Source: a candidate division TA06 bacterium (GTDB taxonomy: Bacteria; Edwardsbacteria; AC1; EtOH8). Taken from it: 64,000 nt of DNA. The notes under the pieces were generated by a model. That model made no database searches and had not been told where the DNA came from. It saw only the letters and a list, made by a program, of their open reading frames with translations. Shown one piece after another: positions 1 to 8,361 of this stretch (positions are counted from its first letter, which is position 1; each line of letters starts with the position of its first letter). A program made the position numbers and the translations under genes. The stretch lies in the NCBI GenBank assembly GCA_016235665.1, contig JACRJI010000016.1, positions 310,001-374,000 of the forward strand, given 5' to 3'.

Positions 1-217
1 ATGGATTACTTCCGCCTTCTACCTGACATAACTGACCGAAATTGGTTATGCCTGCCATGATGTTGTTTTTATACAGCCCCTTCCAGTTGTATACTTTTCC
101 TGAATTTTGGCCGCTGTTTTCAACCGAGGGCCGGGCATAAGCACTGCCCGCAACCAAGGCAAATACTGCAATAAGCAGCAGGCTTAGGCACAGGGCACGA
201 TTTAATAGGGTTTTCAT
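1..217 (-). CDS. Exported protein, N-terminal fragment (runs off left edge)
   Basis: Only the first 72 codons are in the window. They start with MKTLLNRALC followed by a hydrophobic stretch (LSLLLIAVFALVAGSAYA), a clear signal peptide with likely cleavage after AYA, so the product is exported. A GGAGG lies about 10 nt before the ATG. The gene begins 51 nt past the stop of the TonB-dependent receptor on the same strand and is probably co-transcribed with it. The visible mature part (RPSVENSGQNSGKVYNWKG) matches nothing I recognise, so no function is given. Confidence 0.75.
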   Translation of the reverse strand, partial: MKTLLNRALCLSLLLIAVFALVAGSAYARPSVENSGQNSGKVYNWKGLYKNNIMAGITNFGQLCQVEGGSNP

Positions 218-268
218 ATTTGCCGTTAACCTCCTAAAAGTATTTTGTTGCAACGTTGCCTTTAATCG

Positions 269-3145
269 TTAAAAGTTTACGCTGACGAAGAGCCTCAGTT
301 CACGCCCAACTCCATAGGGGAATCCGTTAGCGCCATGCTTGGAAAGTTCCTCGTTGGATTTAAGCGCGGCGTAATAATGTTCCTCGGCCGAAACATAGTC
401 GTCGTGGTTCAAGTCAGCCCGGTAATTATAGTACGGATTTGGGCTGCGGGGATCATTGTCTAGGTACCGTGTAATGGGCTGTCTATATTGTTCTAAAAGG
501 CCTCCCGCTAAGGCACCGTTATCAATCGGGTCGCCGGTATTGGAATAGACGGTATTTACATTTTTGTTGTTGAATAAATTCTCGATTTCCGCCACCAGAT
601 TATAATTCAGGCGCCAGATGGAAAAAGACCGGCTCAACCGCAGATTGGTGCTAGTAGTCCAAGGCATACGTGAACTGTTGGTGATTTCAAGCTTTTTTCC
701 CTTGGAAGTGGTCCGGGTGTAGGGCAGGCCGCTGGCCAAAGTTGAAGACAGGTTAACACTGAAATTTTCCAATGGCCTGACACCAAACAACTTGGGTCCG
801 TCGCCTTTTTCGGTATTAAGCGAAATATCGGCCATAAGGTTATGTCTCTGATCGAATTCCAAATAATAATCCTGGACCGGCACCCAATCGGTACCGGAAA
901 AATACTGGTAATTGGACAGCTCGCCTACCCATGAACTGCTGCCCTTGGCCACCGATAGGCCGTAAGAAGCGTTACCCGACAACATTCTTGTGAACTGCAT
1001 GTTCAGTTGAATCTCTGCTCCCTTGACATTTCCGTATTCGGTATCCTTGTACAGATAATAGTTGCCCGAAGGAAGCACAATGTTTTCCTGACCCAGCAGG
1101 TGGTAGATATCCTTGTAATATGAAGTCAGGTTCATCAAGAATGATTGTGAGAATTGATGCTGTAAGCCGATCTCGAAAGCCACCGTCTGTTGAGCGTTCA
1201 AGTCTGGATTGCCTAATCTGGTGACAGCCTGCGAAGCAGTATTATTGATGTCGGCATACAGGTACTGCAGATCAGGACTCTGGAAGAAATGTCCGTAGGA
1301 AAACCGGAAGGCGGTCTTTTCGGAGATTGGGAAGGAAATTCCTAGGCGGGGAGATATCTTATATTTTGCCTTGGAATCCACAAATTCAATATGGGCCGCA
1401 TTCGGATCCAACGGATCCATGGGGGTCAATACCTCATAATCAACCGGGCGCTTGGCATGGGCCGACAGCAGGTCCATCCGCACGCCGACATTGACGATCA
1501 TACCCTTGAATTCCATTTTATCCTGAACATAACCGTTGGCTTGGAACGGATAATAGGTGTAATCGTCAGGAGAGAAAAGATAATAAACGGTTCCGTCTTC
1601 TCTGATGTCGCTGCTGGCAGGATAGCTAACGCTGTGGAATTTTATCTTATTGAATTTAGTCTCTGCACCAGCTTTCAACTGATGCAATTTGTTAAGCTGG
1701 GTGGTAAAATCGACCTTGCCCAGCGCATATTCCGACTGGCGCTGTGACGGGAACGGAAAGTCTCCTCCCACAAAGAAACCGTTTATGCCGTAGGGATTCA
1801 ATGTGGGGTCGCTGGTATAATATGTGGCATATCCATCCGTAGTGTCTCCGTTGTATAACGGACTGTTGGGATTGGTGAAAAATTTCCTGGCATAAAACTC
1901 TTTGAACTCGTAATCGGAAAACCAACCCTCATACCCTTCTTTGTTGTATTTCCGTACGCCATTGGTGGTCTTGGTCATGAAATAAGCCAAGTTGGCCGTA
2001 TAAAAAGCATCCTTGCTGAGCATATGGGTTATGGTGGCCTGGAATTGCTGACTTTTCTGCAAAGTTGAACGTTTGTGGGCACTGTTATAATCAAAATCAT
2101 GATTGACCGACCATCCTTCATTGCGGCCTCTCTGGGTCCGGGAAACAAAACCACCCAGGGTCACCTTAAAGAAGCTTTTGTCCATGGTCAGCTTGGCCTG
2201 TCCAGAGTAGAATTCGCGCTGGGTGTTGGGATAAAAATACATTTCCCTGTCATACGCATAGCGGTTGATTTCGCCTGAGACAAAGTACTTGAAGTCTTTG
2301 AGCAACGGAACCGGGCCGCCAACATTGGCTTCTATCCCATGATATCCCCGGTTGAGCACATCCTCTTTTGGCAATATACCGTTGGTTGCATACCTGAGCA
2401 TGCCCTCGTGTTTGCTGCTGCCGCTCTTGGTGACAACGTTGACCACGCCGGACATGGCCTGGCCGTATTCGGCGTTAAAGCCGCCGGTGATGACCATGAC
2501 CTCTTGAATAGCATTGGTATTAATTTGGGCTCCGCTTCCCCCGACAACCTGATCCTGGGTGGAAAGCCCATCCACAAAATAGGCAATCTCGTTTGAGCGT
2601 CCGCCACGGATGTGAGCGCCGCTGGTGGCTCCGGAACTTCCGCCCTCGGAACTGACCACGCCCGACTGTTTTGATACCACATCGGCGTAGCTGCGGACAC
2701 CGGCCATATTCTCAATTTCCTTGGTGGATACTGTTTTTGTGGTGCTGGTGATGTCGGCCCGGACCTGCATGGCGTCTCTCTGCCCAGTAACCACGGTGCC
2801 TTCCATCTCAATGATGGTGGGTTTCAGCCGGAAGTTCACGGTGGTGGTCAGGTCCATGATGGCCTTTAGACCGGTTATCGTCTGCGGTTCGTACCCCATC
2901 ATGTTGGCTTTGACCGAATAGGTGCCGACAGCGATATTGATGATGGAGTATCTCCCGTCGATATCGGTATTGGCGCCCATGGGAGTACCTAATATTGTGA
3001 TCATTGCCCCGGGCAATGGTTCTTTTGTCTCAGCGTCTACGACAACGCCGGAAATTTTCCCCGTAGTGCCGCCTAACGCTACGCCGCTGACGATCAATGA
3101 AACCATCATCGCCGCCAACAGAACTTTTAAGGATTTCACCTTCAT
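269..3145 (-). CDS. TonB-dependent outer-membrane receptor with carboxypeptidase-regulatory N-domain
   Basis: A 958-residue outer-membrane receptor that would import a ligand using TonB energy; the substrate cannot be told. The start chosen is the ATG of MKVKSLKVLL, which has GGAGG about 10 nt upstream; the frame stays open for 40 more codons upstream without a better start. In order: signal peptide (1-27); carboxypeptidase-regulatory-like beta domain (about 30-110, GKISGVVVDAETKEPLPGAM); plug domain (about 120-235, with HIRGGRSNEIAYFVDG and GVVNVVTKSG); a long beta barrel ending in the terminal phenylalanine LFVSVNF typical of outer-membrane proteins. Residues 911-922 (DLNHDDYVSAEE) form an EF-hand-like calcium loop in a late extracellular loop, which is unusual. 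No SusD-like partner is nearby. Confidence 0.92.
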   Translation of the reverse strand: MKVKSLKVLLAAMMVSLIVSGVALGGTTGKISGVVVDAETKEPLPGAMITILGTPMGANTDIDGRYSIINIAVGTYSVKANMMGYEPQTITGLKAIMDLTTTVNFRLKPTIIEMEGTVVTGQRDAMQVRADITSTTKTVSTKEIENMAGVRSYADVVSKQSGVVSSEGGSSGATSGAHIRGGRSNEIAYFVDGLSTQDQVVGGSGAQINTNAIQEVMVITGGFNAEYGQAMSGVVNVVTKSGSSKHEGMLRYATNGILPKEDVLNRGYHGIEANVGGPVPLLKDFKYFVSGEINRYAYDREMYFYPNTQREFYSGQAKLTMDKSFFKVTLGGFVSRTQRGRNEGWSVNHDFDYNSAHKRSTLQKSQQFQATITHMLSKDAFYTANLAYFMTKTTNGVRKYNKEGYEGWFSDYEFKEFYARKFFTNPNSPLYNGDTTDGYATYYTSDPTLNPYGINGFFVGGDFPFPSQRQSEYALGKVDFTTQLNKLHQLKAGAETKFNKIKFHSVSYPASSDIREDGTVYYLFSPDDYTYYPFQANGYVQDKMEFKGMIVNVGVRMDLLSAHAKRPVDYEVLTPMDPLDPNAAHIEFVDSKAKYKISPRLGISFPISEKTAFRFSYGHFFQSPDLQYLYADINNTASQAVTRLGNPDLNAQQTVAFEIGLQHQFSQSFLMNLTSYYKDIYHLLGQENIVLPSGNYYLYKDTEYGNVKGAEIQLNMQFTRMLSGNASYGLSVAKGSSSWVGELSNYQYFSGTDWVPVQDYYLEFDQRHNLMADISLNTEKGDGPKLFGVRPLENFSVNLSSTLASGLPYTRTTSKGKKLEITNSSRMPWTTSTNLRLSRSFSIWRLNYNLVAEIENLFNNKNVNTVYSNTGDPIDNGALAGGLLEQYRQPITRYLDNDPRSPNPYYNYRADLNHDDYVSAEEHYYAALKSNEELSKHGANGFPYGVGRELRLFVSVNF

Positions 3146-3211
3146 GGTTCCTTTTCCCTCCTTAAATAATATTTGTTTATTTTTCTTTAATTTCAAAGCA
3201 ACCCGTATCTT

Positions 3212-3217
3212 ATTATA
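3212..3217 (-). promoter_or_regulatory. Possible -10 box upstream of the TonB receptor
   Basis: A perfect TATAAT reads on the minus strand in an AT-rich stretch about 67 nt before the chosen receptor start. No convincing -35 hexamer sits 16-18 nt upstream, so this is a weak call based on one box. Confidence 0.3.
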
Positions 3218-3327
3218 ATCTTTTTTGCAATGTGTTATGCATTCCAAAAAAGCAATCGCATTCAATTTCAGTATTTTTTCTGGGGATTGTATGTCCGCTG
3301 TTTTTACTGGTTTATGTATGTGGGACC

Positions 3328-3360
3328 GATATGGTGGGGTTTTTTAAACCCCACCATATC
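3328..3360 (-). terminator. Perfect 15-bp hairpin after the Asp-box protein gene
   Basis: Arms 3328-3342 and 3346-3360 are perfectly complementary (15 bp, 3-nt loop, core GGTGGGGTTT). It lies 34 nt past the stop of the minus-strand gene ending at 3394. There is no U-run directly after the stem on either strand, so it is either a weak terminator or an mRNA 3'-end stabiliser. Confidence 0.55.
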
Positions 3361-3393
3361 TTATCTGAAAAATTAAGCAGCTATTTAACGAAC

Positions 3394-5460
3394 TTACCTG
3401 ACCACCACTAACTTCTTGGTAGCGGTGTTGCCCAGAGATTTCAGGGTGTACAGATATACGCCGTTGGAAACCTTCTGGCCGTTCTTGTCACAGCTGTTCC
3501 AGCTTACCTTGTTGGCTCCGGCATTGCCCCGGCCTTCCAGGACGTTGACCGGCTGGCCCAGGATGTTGTAGATAGTGATAGAGTAGCTGCCAGCCTTGGG
3601 CAGGTTGAACGCGATCTCGGCGCTCCCCTTGACCGGGTTGGGTCGGGACTGGTTGAGGGCGAAGCTATGCACCGGCTTGGACTGGGTCTGGCCTTCTACG
3701 CCAAAGAGTGAGTCAATGCTTGTGCCGCCATAGGTAAAGGTATACACGTCGCTCCAAGCTGAGGTGGTGCCGAGGGTAGCGTTGACCCTCCAGAACCATT
3801 TGCCGGTGGCAGGCATGCCGACGGATGTGAATTCATTGTCTTTGGTAAAATACTTGCCAACTCCGGTTGCGAAGGTGCTGTCCTGGCTGGCTTGGGCTTC
3901 GTAGATTCCGCCGTAGCCGAAACCGGTGCTCCAGGAGAAATACAGGCTGTCGCCGGCCGGGGCCAGGGTGGTGTCGCCGGTGCCCATGGGCTTGCCCACG
4001 CTGTAGATCAACGGGGTGTTGACCAGCGGACCTACGCCGGTGGCCAGTATCTCGGTAACCGGTACCGAGAAGTGATACAGCGGGCCAAGGCCGCCGGCAT
4101 CCGGAGTCTGAATTCCGTCGCAGGCTATGATGTGAACCGCAGTGCCGACCTCGCGGGACATTTCCTGGGGATACATGTCATAGGTTTCCAAAGTGTCGTA
4201 TTCAACAACCGTATAAGGCAAGGTCCAGTGGTCGCCGCCGTCGGTGGATGCCGCCACTAGGATTCCATTGGTAGCCGTAGAGTGGCCGTTATCGCACCAG
4301 GAAACGAACAGGTTGCCGGAAGCATCGGCGCCGATCGAGGGATTCCCGGCATAGACGCCGTCTCCGGTGATGGGATCCTCAACTCCGGTGACCCTGGTGA
4401 CCTTCCAGCCCTGGCTATAGTCGCTGGGATCCTTGGGAGTTGCATGAAACATACCCGAGCCGTTGGGACCCATCAAAACGCCTTCATAATCTGTCAGGTC
4501 AAATGCCAGATGCGGTACGCCGTCCACCATGATGGCGTCGTAGTTATACCACCAACAGGCGCCTGCGAACTGGGGAAGCAGGGTCTCGGGAACGATCGGA
4601 ATGGGACCGGTAAAGGTCACACCGCTGTCTGTGGACATCCAATAGACCGGCTGGTTGGCATCGCCGCTGAGGTCGAATGACATCCAAGGCAGCGGCATGA
4701 AGGCAATCACGCTCTCCTGGTGGGCGTAATGCATCAGGATCGGGCCAAAGGCCCAATCCCCGAAGGTGGGATAAGCAACCATCCGGCTGGGATTCCAGGT
4801 AGTGCCCATATCATTGGAGAAAGTGGCCCAGGCTGTTCCCAGTGTGCCGTTGTCAAACCCGGAAACGGACATGCAGCTGCCATTGCGGTTCAGGTTGGGA
4901 ATCCAAAGGTTGGCGTCAGAGCTGTTGGATATCTGGTAGGATGTAAACAAACCATCGCCCAAACTTCCTTCCTCGCGGCAATAATACATCTGCATTTCGT
5001 TCTGCCGGTGATAGGCCATGTGAAGGGGCCGGTATATCCCGTTGCCCTCGTCGTTGTCGCCCACCACAGCTGCAGGATAACGGGGACGGGCGGTGTTATC
5101 AACCAGATTGTTGGTCCAGGTGGCGCCGCCATCCAGGGAATAGGCATGCCACAGAGCATAGGTAGCAGCAACGCCGCGCAGGTAGGCAATCTGGATGGTG
5201 TCGTTATCCAGGGTGGCGCCGGGGCTGCATACCATGTTGCGGGCCGAGGCTGACATAATGGTGCGGATGTTCTGGATGGTGTCGACCACGGAGGTGAGGA
5301 CCGCTTTGTTTCCAACCACATTGATCTTAGCCGGACCCATTCTTGGGGCAGTTGAAGTATTGTCCTCTATGGTATTCATCGCTTTGGGTGCTGCCTGGGC
5401 CTGGTAGGCAAAGCCCAGCATCAAAGCCACAGCCAATACCAAAATCAAACTTTTTTTCAT
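3394..5460 (-). CDS. Exported Asp-box (BNR/sialidase-like) repeat protein with FlgD-like C-terminal domain
   Basis: A 688-residue exported protein of unknown substrate. A signal peptide (MKKSLILVLAVALMLGFAYQAQA) is followed by a beta-propeller-like body with at least four Asp-box motifs of the S-x-D-x-G-x-x-W type (SLDGGATWTN, SNDMGTTWNP, STDSGVTFTG, STDGGDHWTL). The last 85 residues are a FlgD-Ig/Por-type C-terminal domain (SITIYNILGQPV ... SNGVYLYTLKS ... KKLVVVR) of the kind used for surface sorting or attachment in FCB bacteria. The start has GGGAG about 9 nt upstream and a good promoter 150 nt away. Asp boxes alone do not prove sialidase activity, and I see no catalytic Arg triad I could defend. 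The same C-terminal domain ends the gene at 16.3-18.4 kb. Confidence 0.82.
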   Translation of the reverse strand: MKKSLILVLAVALMLGFAYQAQAAPKAMNTIEDNTSTAPRMGPAKINVVGNKAVLTSVVDTIQNIRTIMSASARNMVCSPGATLDNDTIQIAYLRGVAATYALWHAYSLDGGATWTNNLVDNTARPRYPAAVVGDNDEGNGIYRPLHMAYHRQNEMQMYYCREEGSLGDGLFTSYQISNSSDANLWIPNLNRNGSCMSVSGFDNGTLGTAWATFSNDMGTTWNPSRMVAYPTFGDWAFGPILMHYAHQESVIAFMPLPWMSFDLSGDANQPVYWMSTDSGVTFTGPIPIVPETLLPQFAGACWWYNYDAIMVDGVPHLAFDLTDYEGVLMGPNGSGMFHATPKDPSDYSQGWKVTRVTGVEDPITGDGVYAGNPSIGADASGNLFVSWCDNGHSTATNGILVAASTDGGDHWTLPYTVVEYDTLETYDMYPQEMSREVGTAVHIIACDGIQTPDAGGLGPLYHFSVPVTEILATGVGPLVNTPLIYSVGKPMGTGDTTLAPAGDSLYFSWSTGFGYGGIYEAQASQDSTFATGVGKYFTKDNEFTSVGMPATGKWFWRVNATLGTTSAWSDVYTFTYGGTSIDSLFGVEGQTQSKPVHSFALNQSRPNPVKGSAEIAFNLPKAGSYSITIYNILGQPVNVLEGRGNAGANKVSWNSCDKNGQKVSNGVYLYTLKSLGNTATKKLVVVR

Positions 5461-5815
5461 GTTTTGGTCTCCCTTTTTAAGTTGAAAATTAGTTTTTTAC
5501 CGGCGTGTTTTTTTAGCCGGTTTTACCGTATTTTTGTCTGGCTTAAAACAGGATTCTTTGCCGTCACCTCCTTTCCTAATCTCTTGTCAAATATATTTTT
5601 CTGCAATTTTTAAAAGGTTATCACTTTTTAACCAAATTGTCAATAGCTTACAAAAAATATTTAAAATATTTTTTTATTGGAACGGAAAATCAGGGGATAC
5701 CTCCCATTGCCGGCTGGCCCTGCTCAGGAAGGATCTGAATTACATCCGTTTTCCTCCCCTGAAATTGGCTGTTGGAAACATTTTCGGTTGGCCTGCCGTA
5801 GTGTTGGCAGTCTGT
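5461..5815. other. 355-bp intergenic region with leader of the Asp-box gene
   Basis: Holds the promoter and long leader of the minus-strand gene ending at 3394. Within the leader, at 5566-5573, a perfect anti-16S match (GGAGGTGA, minus strand) is followed by only a 14-codon frame starting at the GTG, so it may be a leader peptide or a chance match. I see no riboswitch motif I recognise. Confidence 0.5.
5615..5643 (-). promoter_or_regulatory. Predicted sigma-70-type promoter
   Basis: On the minus strand TTGACA (5638-5643) is followed after 17 nt by TAACCT (5615-5620). The -35 is perfect; the -10 keeps the key T1, A2 and T6. It would give a leader of about 145 nt for the Asp-box protein gene. 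Confidence 0.5.
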
Positions 5816-6154
5816 CTACCGGCTGGTCCATCGGGTGTACACCAGACCGGCAATGATGGAGATGAAACCGGCCAGAAAGATTCCCACCGCTTCCATGCTT
5901 CGGCTCTGGCAGAGCTGCATCAGCTGGTCGGTGCGGGAGGGATCAAGCCGGGGATAGATGGCCAGCGGCAGAAAATGGAACAGTGCGCCCAGGCCCAGGA
6001 AAATGGCGCCCGCCAACGGCAGCACCCAGATGACCGAGGGGCGACGGATGATGGCCAGCAGCCGTTTTAATATCCGGGAATAATATAGGAACGAAAGTCC
6101 GAACAAGGCCACAGCCACGGCAAAAAGCAGTTCGGCTGGTATAGAGACTTCCAT
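5816..6154 (-). CDS. Small membrane protein, unknown
   Basis: A 112-residue protein with three predicted membrane helices (about 8-26, 41-62 and 90-107) and a positively charged loop RILKRLLAIIRRP after the first. AAGGAGG sits about 9 nt before the ATG, which supports it as a real gene and not a shadow. It lies between the Asp-box gene and another small membrane protein, all on the minus strand, with more than 150 nt of spacing on each side. I recognise no family. Confidence 0.65.
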   Translation of the reverse strand: MEVSIPAELLFAVAVALFGLSFLYYSRILKRLLAIIRRPSVIWVLPLAGAIFLGLGALFHFLPLAIYPRLDPSRTDQLMQLCQSRSMEAVGIFLAGFISIIAGLVYTRWTSR

Positions 6155-6326
6155 TTGACGACCTCCTTGGCTTGTGATTTAAAAAATAGTGCGATTTGAA
6201 AAAACTAATCCAAGCTATTCGGTATCTATAGGGAATGCAGCACGCACACCGGAGCATGAGCGAAGGAGTGGAAAATATAAAAATATTCCTGGTTTCCTGG
6301 TAAAAAACCCGTGCCCTCCGCAGCGA

Positions 6327-6728
6327 TTACTTGGCCGCGACGGCGGGCTTAGCAGCAACGCCTGGAGTAACGGCCGGGGCTGGCTTCTTTACCGGAGTGA
6401 CCACCTTCTTGAATTTGAGCGCGCCCAGGAATGACAACACCCCGGACAGCAGGAAGAACGCGTAAGCGATCCATGACTGGATGACGTTGAGCTTGACCTG
6501 GCTGGCAAAGGCTATGATCTGGATCACCGCGTAGACCAGCACCCCCGAAGGAGCGAAGATCATGTACTGCCAGTTGGTCTTCTTGCGCAGTACGGTCTCG
6601 TACTTCCGGGCGATCAGCCCGAACAGCACGCAGGCCACCCACAGCAGGATGCTTCCCGAGATGGTGACCAGGTTGGTGACCGTTACATACCACAGGTATT
6701 CGCCGGGATACAGCAGTTGTTTGAACAT
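6327..6728 (-). CDS. Small membrane protein with Ala/Pro/Lys tail, unknown
   Basis: A 133-residue protein with about four hydrophobic segments (about 17-40, 52-75, 83-100, plus a weaker one) and a low-complexity tail (KKVVTPVKKPAPAVTP, then GVAAKPAVAAK). AAGGG precedes the start. It ends the run of genes below the roadblock/DUF4388 cluster, 41 nt from the previous gene, so it may belong to the same transcript. The Ala/Pro/Lys tail resembles the linker in the neighbouring roadblock protein, which could reflect a shared surface or a compositional habit of the genome. No family recognised. Confidence 0.65.
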   Translation of the reverse strand: MFKQLLYPGEYLWYVTVTNLVTISGSILLWVACVLFGLIARKYETVLRKKTNWQYMIFAPSGVLVYAVIQIIAFASQVKLNVIQSWIAYAFFLLSGVLSFLGALKFKKVVTPVKKPAPAVTPGVAAKPAVAAK

Positions 6729-6769
6729 CTGTTGACCCTTTCGTTAATAGCTTGTAGCTCTCAGCTTTT

Positions 6770-7573
6770 TTATTTAAGCAGTATCATCATTTTATCCGCC
6801 ATCTGTTTGGCGGCCGAAGGCCCGATGATCATGGCGGCGTCCTTCTGCATCCCGTAACAGAATTTCATCACCGGATCGCGCTGGAGTTTTTCCTTGTTGA
6901 CCTTGTGGTCCGTCATTTGATTCTGGAAGATATCCGGACCCAGCTCTCCCAGGAACTCTTCGGCTATCACCAATATTTTATCCAGCACCTCAGGCTCCAG
7001 CGGTGCTGCCGGAACAGGGGCGGGCTTGGAAGGTGCCGCCGGCTTTGCAGCAGGAGGGGGAGCGGACTTTGGCGGGGCCGCTGGAACCGGAGCAGCGGAA
7101 GCTTGCGCAGGGACCGGGACAGCAGGAACCGGCGCTGAAGCCTGTACCGGAGCCGCGCTTACGGGAGCTGGTTTGGGTGGAGAGGCCAATGGGGCTGCCG
7201 AAGCGGAAACGGACGGGGCTGGCGCGGACGGAACCGCAGAAAGGTTTTTGATCTCGATCAGGGCGCCGTCCAGGGCGGCGTCTATCACCGCGGCGTCGGC
7301 GGTGGCGTCGGTCAGAAGATTCAGGTAACCCTTGTCGGTGCGGCGGATGAACAGCCGGATGCCCCGGGAGTTGACCATCATCTTGGCTATCTGAAACTGG
7401 GCCACCTGATTTAGCGCGTCAAAGGTCTGGGCCAGCACCATCACCGCCCTCTGGGCATTCTCCTTGACGAAACTTTTGGAAAGGGTCTGGGAAACGAAAC
7501 TGTTGTCGTCGCCCACAAAGAAACTTCCGGTCACGCCCTGCTGGCTGGAAAGTCGTATGAGGATCTCTTCCAT
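6770..7573 (-). CDS. Roadblock/LC7-like protein with Ala/Pro linker and C-terminal helical module
   Basis: About 267 residues. The N-terminal 105 residues fit a roadblock/LC7 fold (GVTGSFFVGDDNSFVSQTLS ... VMVLAQTFDALNQV ... RGIRLFIRRTDKGYLNLLTD), a fold that binds and regulates small GTPases or shares their scaffold. A 75-residue Ala/Pro linker follows, then a helical C-terminal module (EVLDKILVIAEEFLGELGPD ...) that resembles the C-termini of the two upstream genes. The ATG chosen has TGAGG 8 nt upstream; a GTG two codons earlier (7579) is the alternative. It is 10 nt from the previous gene, so translation is probably coupled. No MglA-type GTPase is present in the window. The family call rests on fold-like pattern reading and is moderate. 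Confidence 0.65.
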   Translation of the reverse strand: MEEILIRLSSQQGVTGSFFVGDDNSFVSQTLSKSFVKENAQRAVMVLAQTFDALNQVAQFQIAKMMVNSRGIRLFIRRTDKGYLNLLTDATADAAVIDAALDGALIEIKNLSAVPSAPAPSVSASAAPLASPPKPAPVSAAPVQASAPVPAVPVPAQASAAPVPAAPPKSAPPPAAKPAAPSKPAPVPAAPLEPEVLDKILVIAEEFLGELGPDIFQNQMTDHKVNKEKLQRDPVMKFCYGMQKDAAMIIGPSAAKQMADKMMILLK

Positions 7574-7583
7574 ATTCACTGCC

Positions 7584-8279
7584 TCACCTCTTTTCCGTTG
7601 CCAGCCGCGAAATCACGGTCTGAAATTTTTGTTTGACCTCCACGAAACCCAATGAAGCAATGGCCTTCTTGCAGGTCAGGTTGACCAGCTTTTCAAAGGC
7701 ATCGCCCACTTCTTTTTTGGATATGTCTGTCTTTACCCCCTCGTTATAAGTGATATGGCCCGGACCGGCGGCCACCATTCTGGCCAGCCGTCCTGGTGGA
7801 TCCACGTTCTTGAGCTCGCGGGTCAGCATCTCCTGCCAATCGGCGGCCTTATCTCCCTTGGCCCCGAACTCCTCCAGCAGCAGGTTGACCAAAATCATCT
7901 TTTGCTTCAGCAGTTCCTCGGCCTCGGAGATCTCGGCCATCTTGCTTTCCGACAGCAGGTCCAACGGACTGGGCTGCAGCACCCACCAAGGTGACAGGGC
8001 CGGATCCAGATCCACTCCCAGGTAGACCGTCTCGTGGGGCAGGATCAGCATTTTATGATCTTTGCCCTCGGCCAGCACCGAGCTGAGCTCGCCCAATTCC
8101 AAATTGGAGGAAATGACCTCGGCCGCCGAGCCCAAAAAGGCCACCACGTCGCCCAGATTGGACGGCGCGCCGGCGGAAGCCTTGACCATGGTTCCGTCCT
8201 CCTTGGCCACCGCCACGGAGTGCCGGACAGCCTCCATCTTTAAAACACTTTCCACTAACTCGGCCGGGTCTTTAGCCAT
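7584..8279 (-). CDS. Roadblock/LC7-like regulator with shared C-terminal module
   Basis: A 231-residue protein. The first 110 residues look like a second roadblock/LC7 domain (VRHSVAVAKEDGTMVKAS ... VVAFLGSAAEVISSNLELGE ... KMLILPHETVYLGVDLD). Residues about 125-215 (KMILVNLLLEEFGAKGDKAA ... KKEVGDAFEKLVNLTCKKA) align by eye with the C-terminal part of the next upstream protein (KVNFVNLLLDEFGVKG ... KEEMIEIWERLSDAV), so the two share a module. GGAG sits upstream of the ATG. It is the middle gene of a three-gene minus-strand set and ends 10 nt before the next start. Confidence 0.68.
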   Translation of the reverse strand: MAKDPAELVESVLKMEAVRHSVAVAKEDGTMVKASAGAPSNLGDVVAFLGSAAEVISSNLELGELSSVLAEGKDHKMLILPHETVYLGVDLDPALSPWWVLQPSPLDLLSESKMAEISEAEELLKQKMILVNLLLEEFGAKGDKAADWQEMLTRELKNVDPPGRLARMVAAGPGHITYNEGVKTDISKKEVGDAFEKLVNLTCKKAIASLGFVEVKQKFQTVISRLATEKR

Positions 8280-8361
8280 AGGGGCTCCTGCATTAATTAA
8301 GTATGCTGGGAATAATGACAGATCCGGTAACGGAGCAGAGCAACAATTACTCCCTGGTATT

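Noticed and set aside
5943-6257. 104-aa minus-strand frame overlapping the first small membrane protein
   Set aside because: Different frame of the same strand without ribosome site; the 112-aa frame has AAGGAGG and membrane helices.
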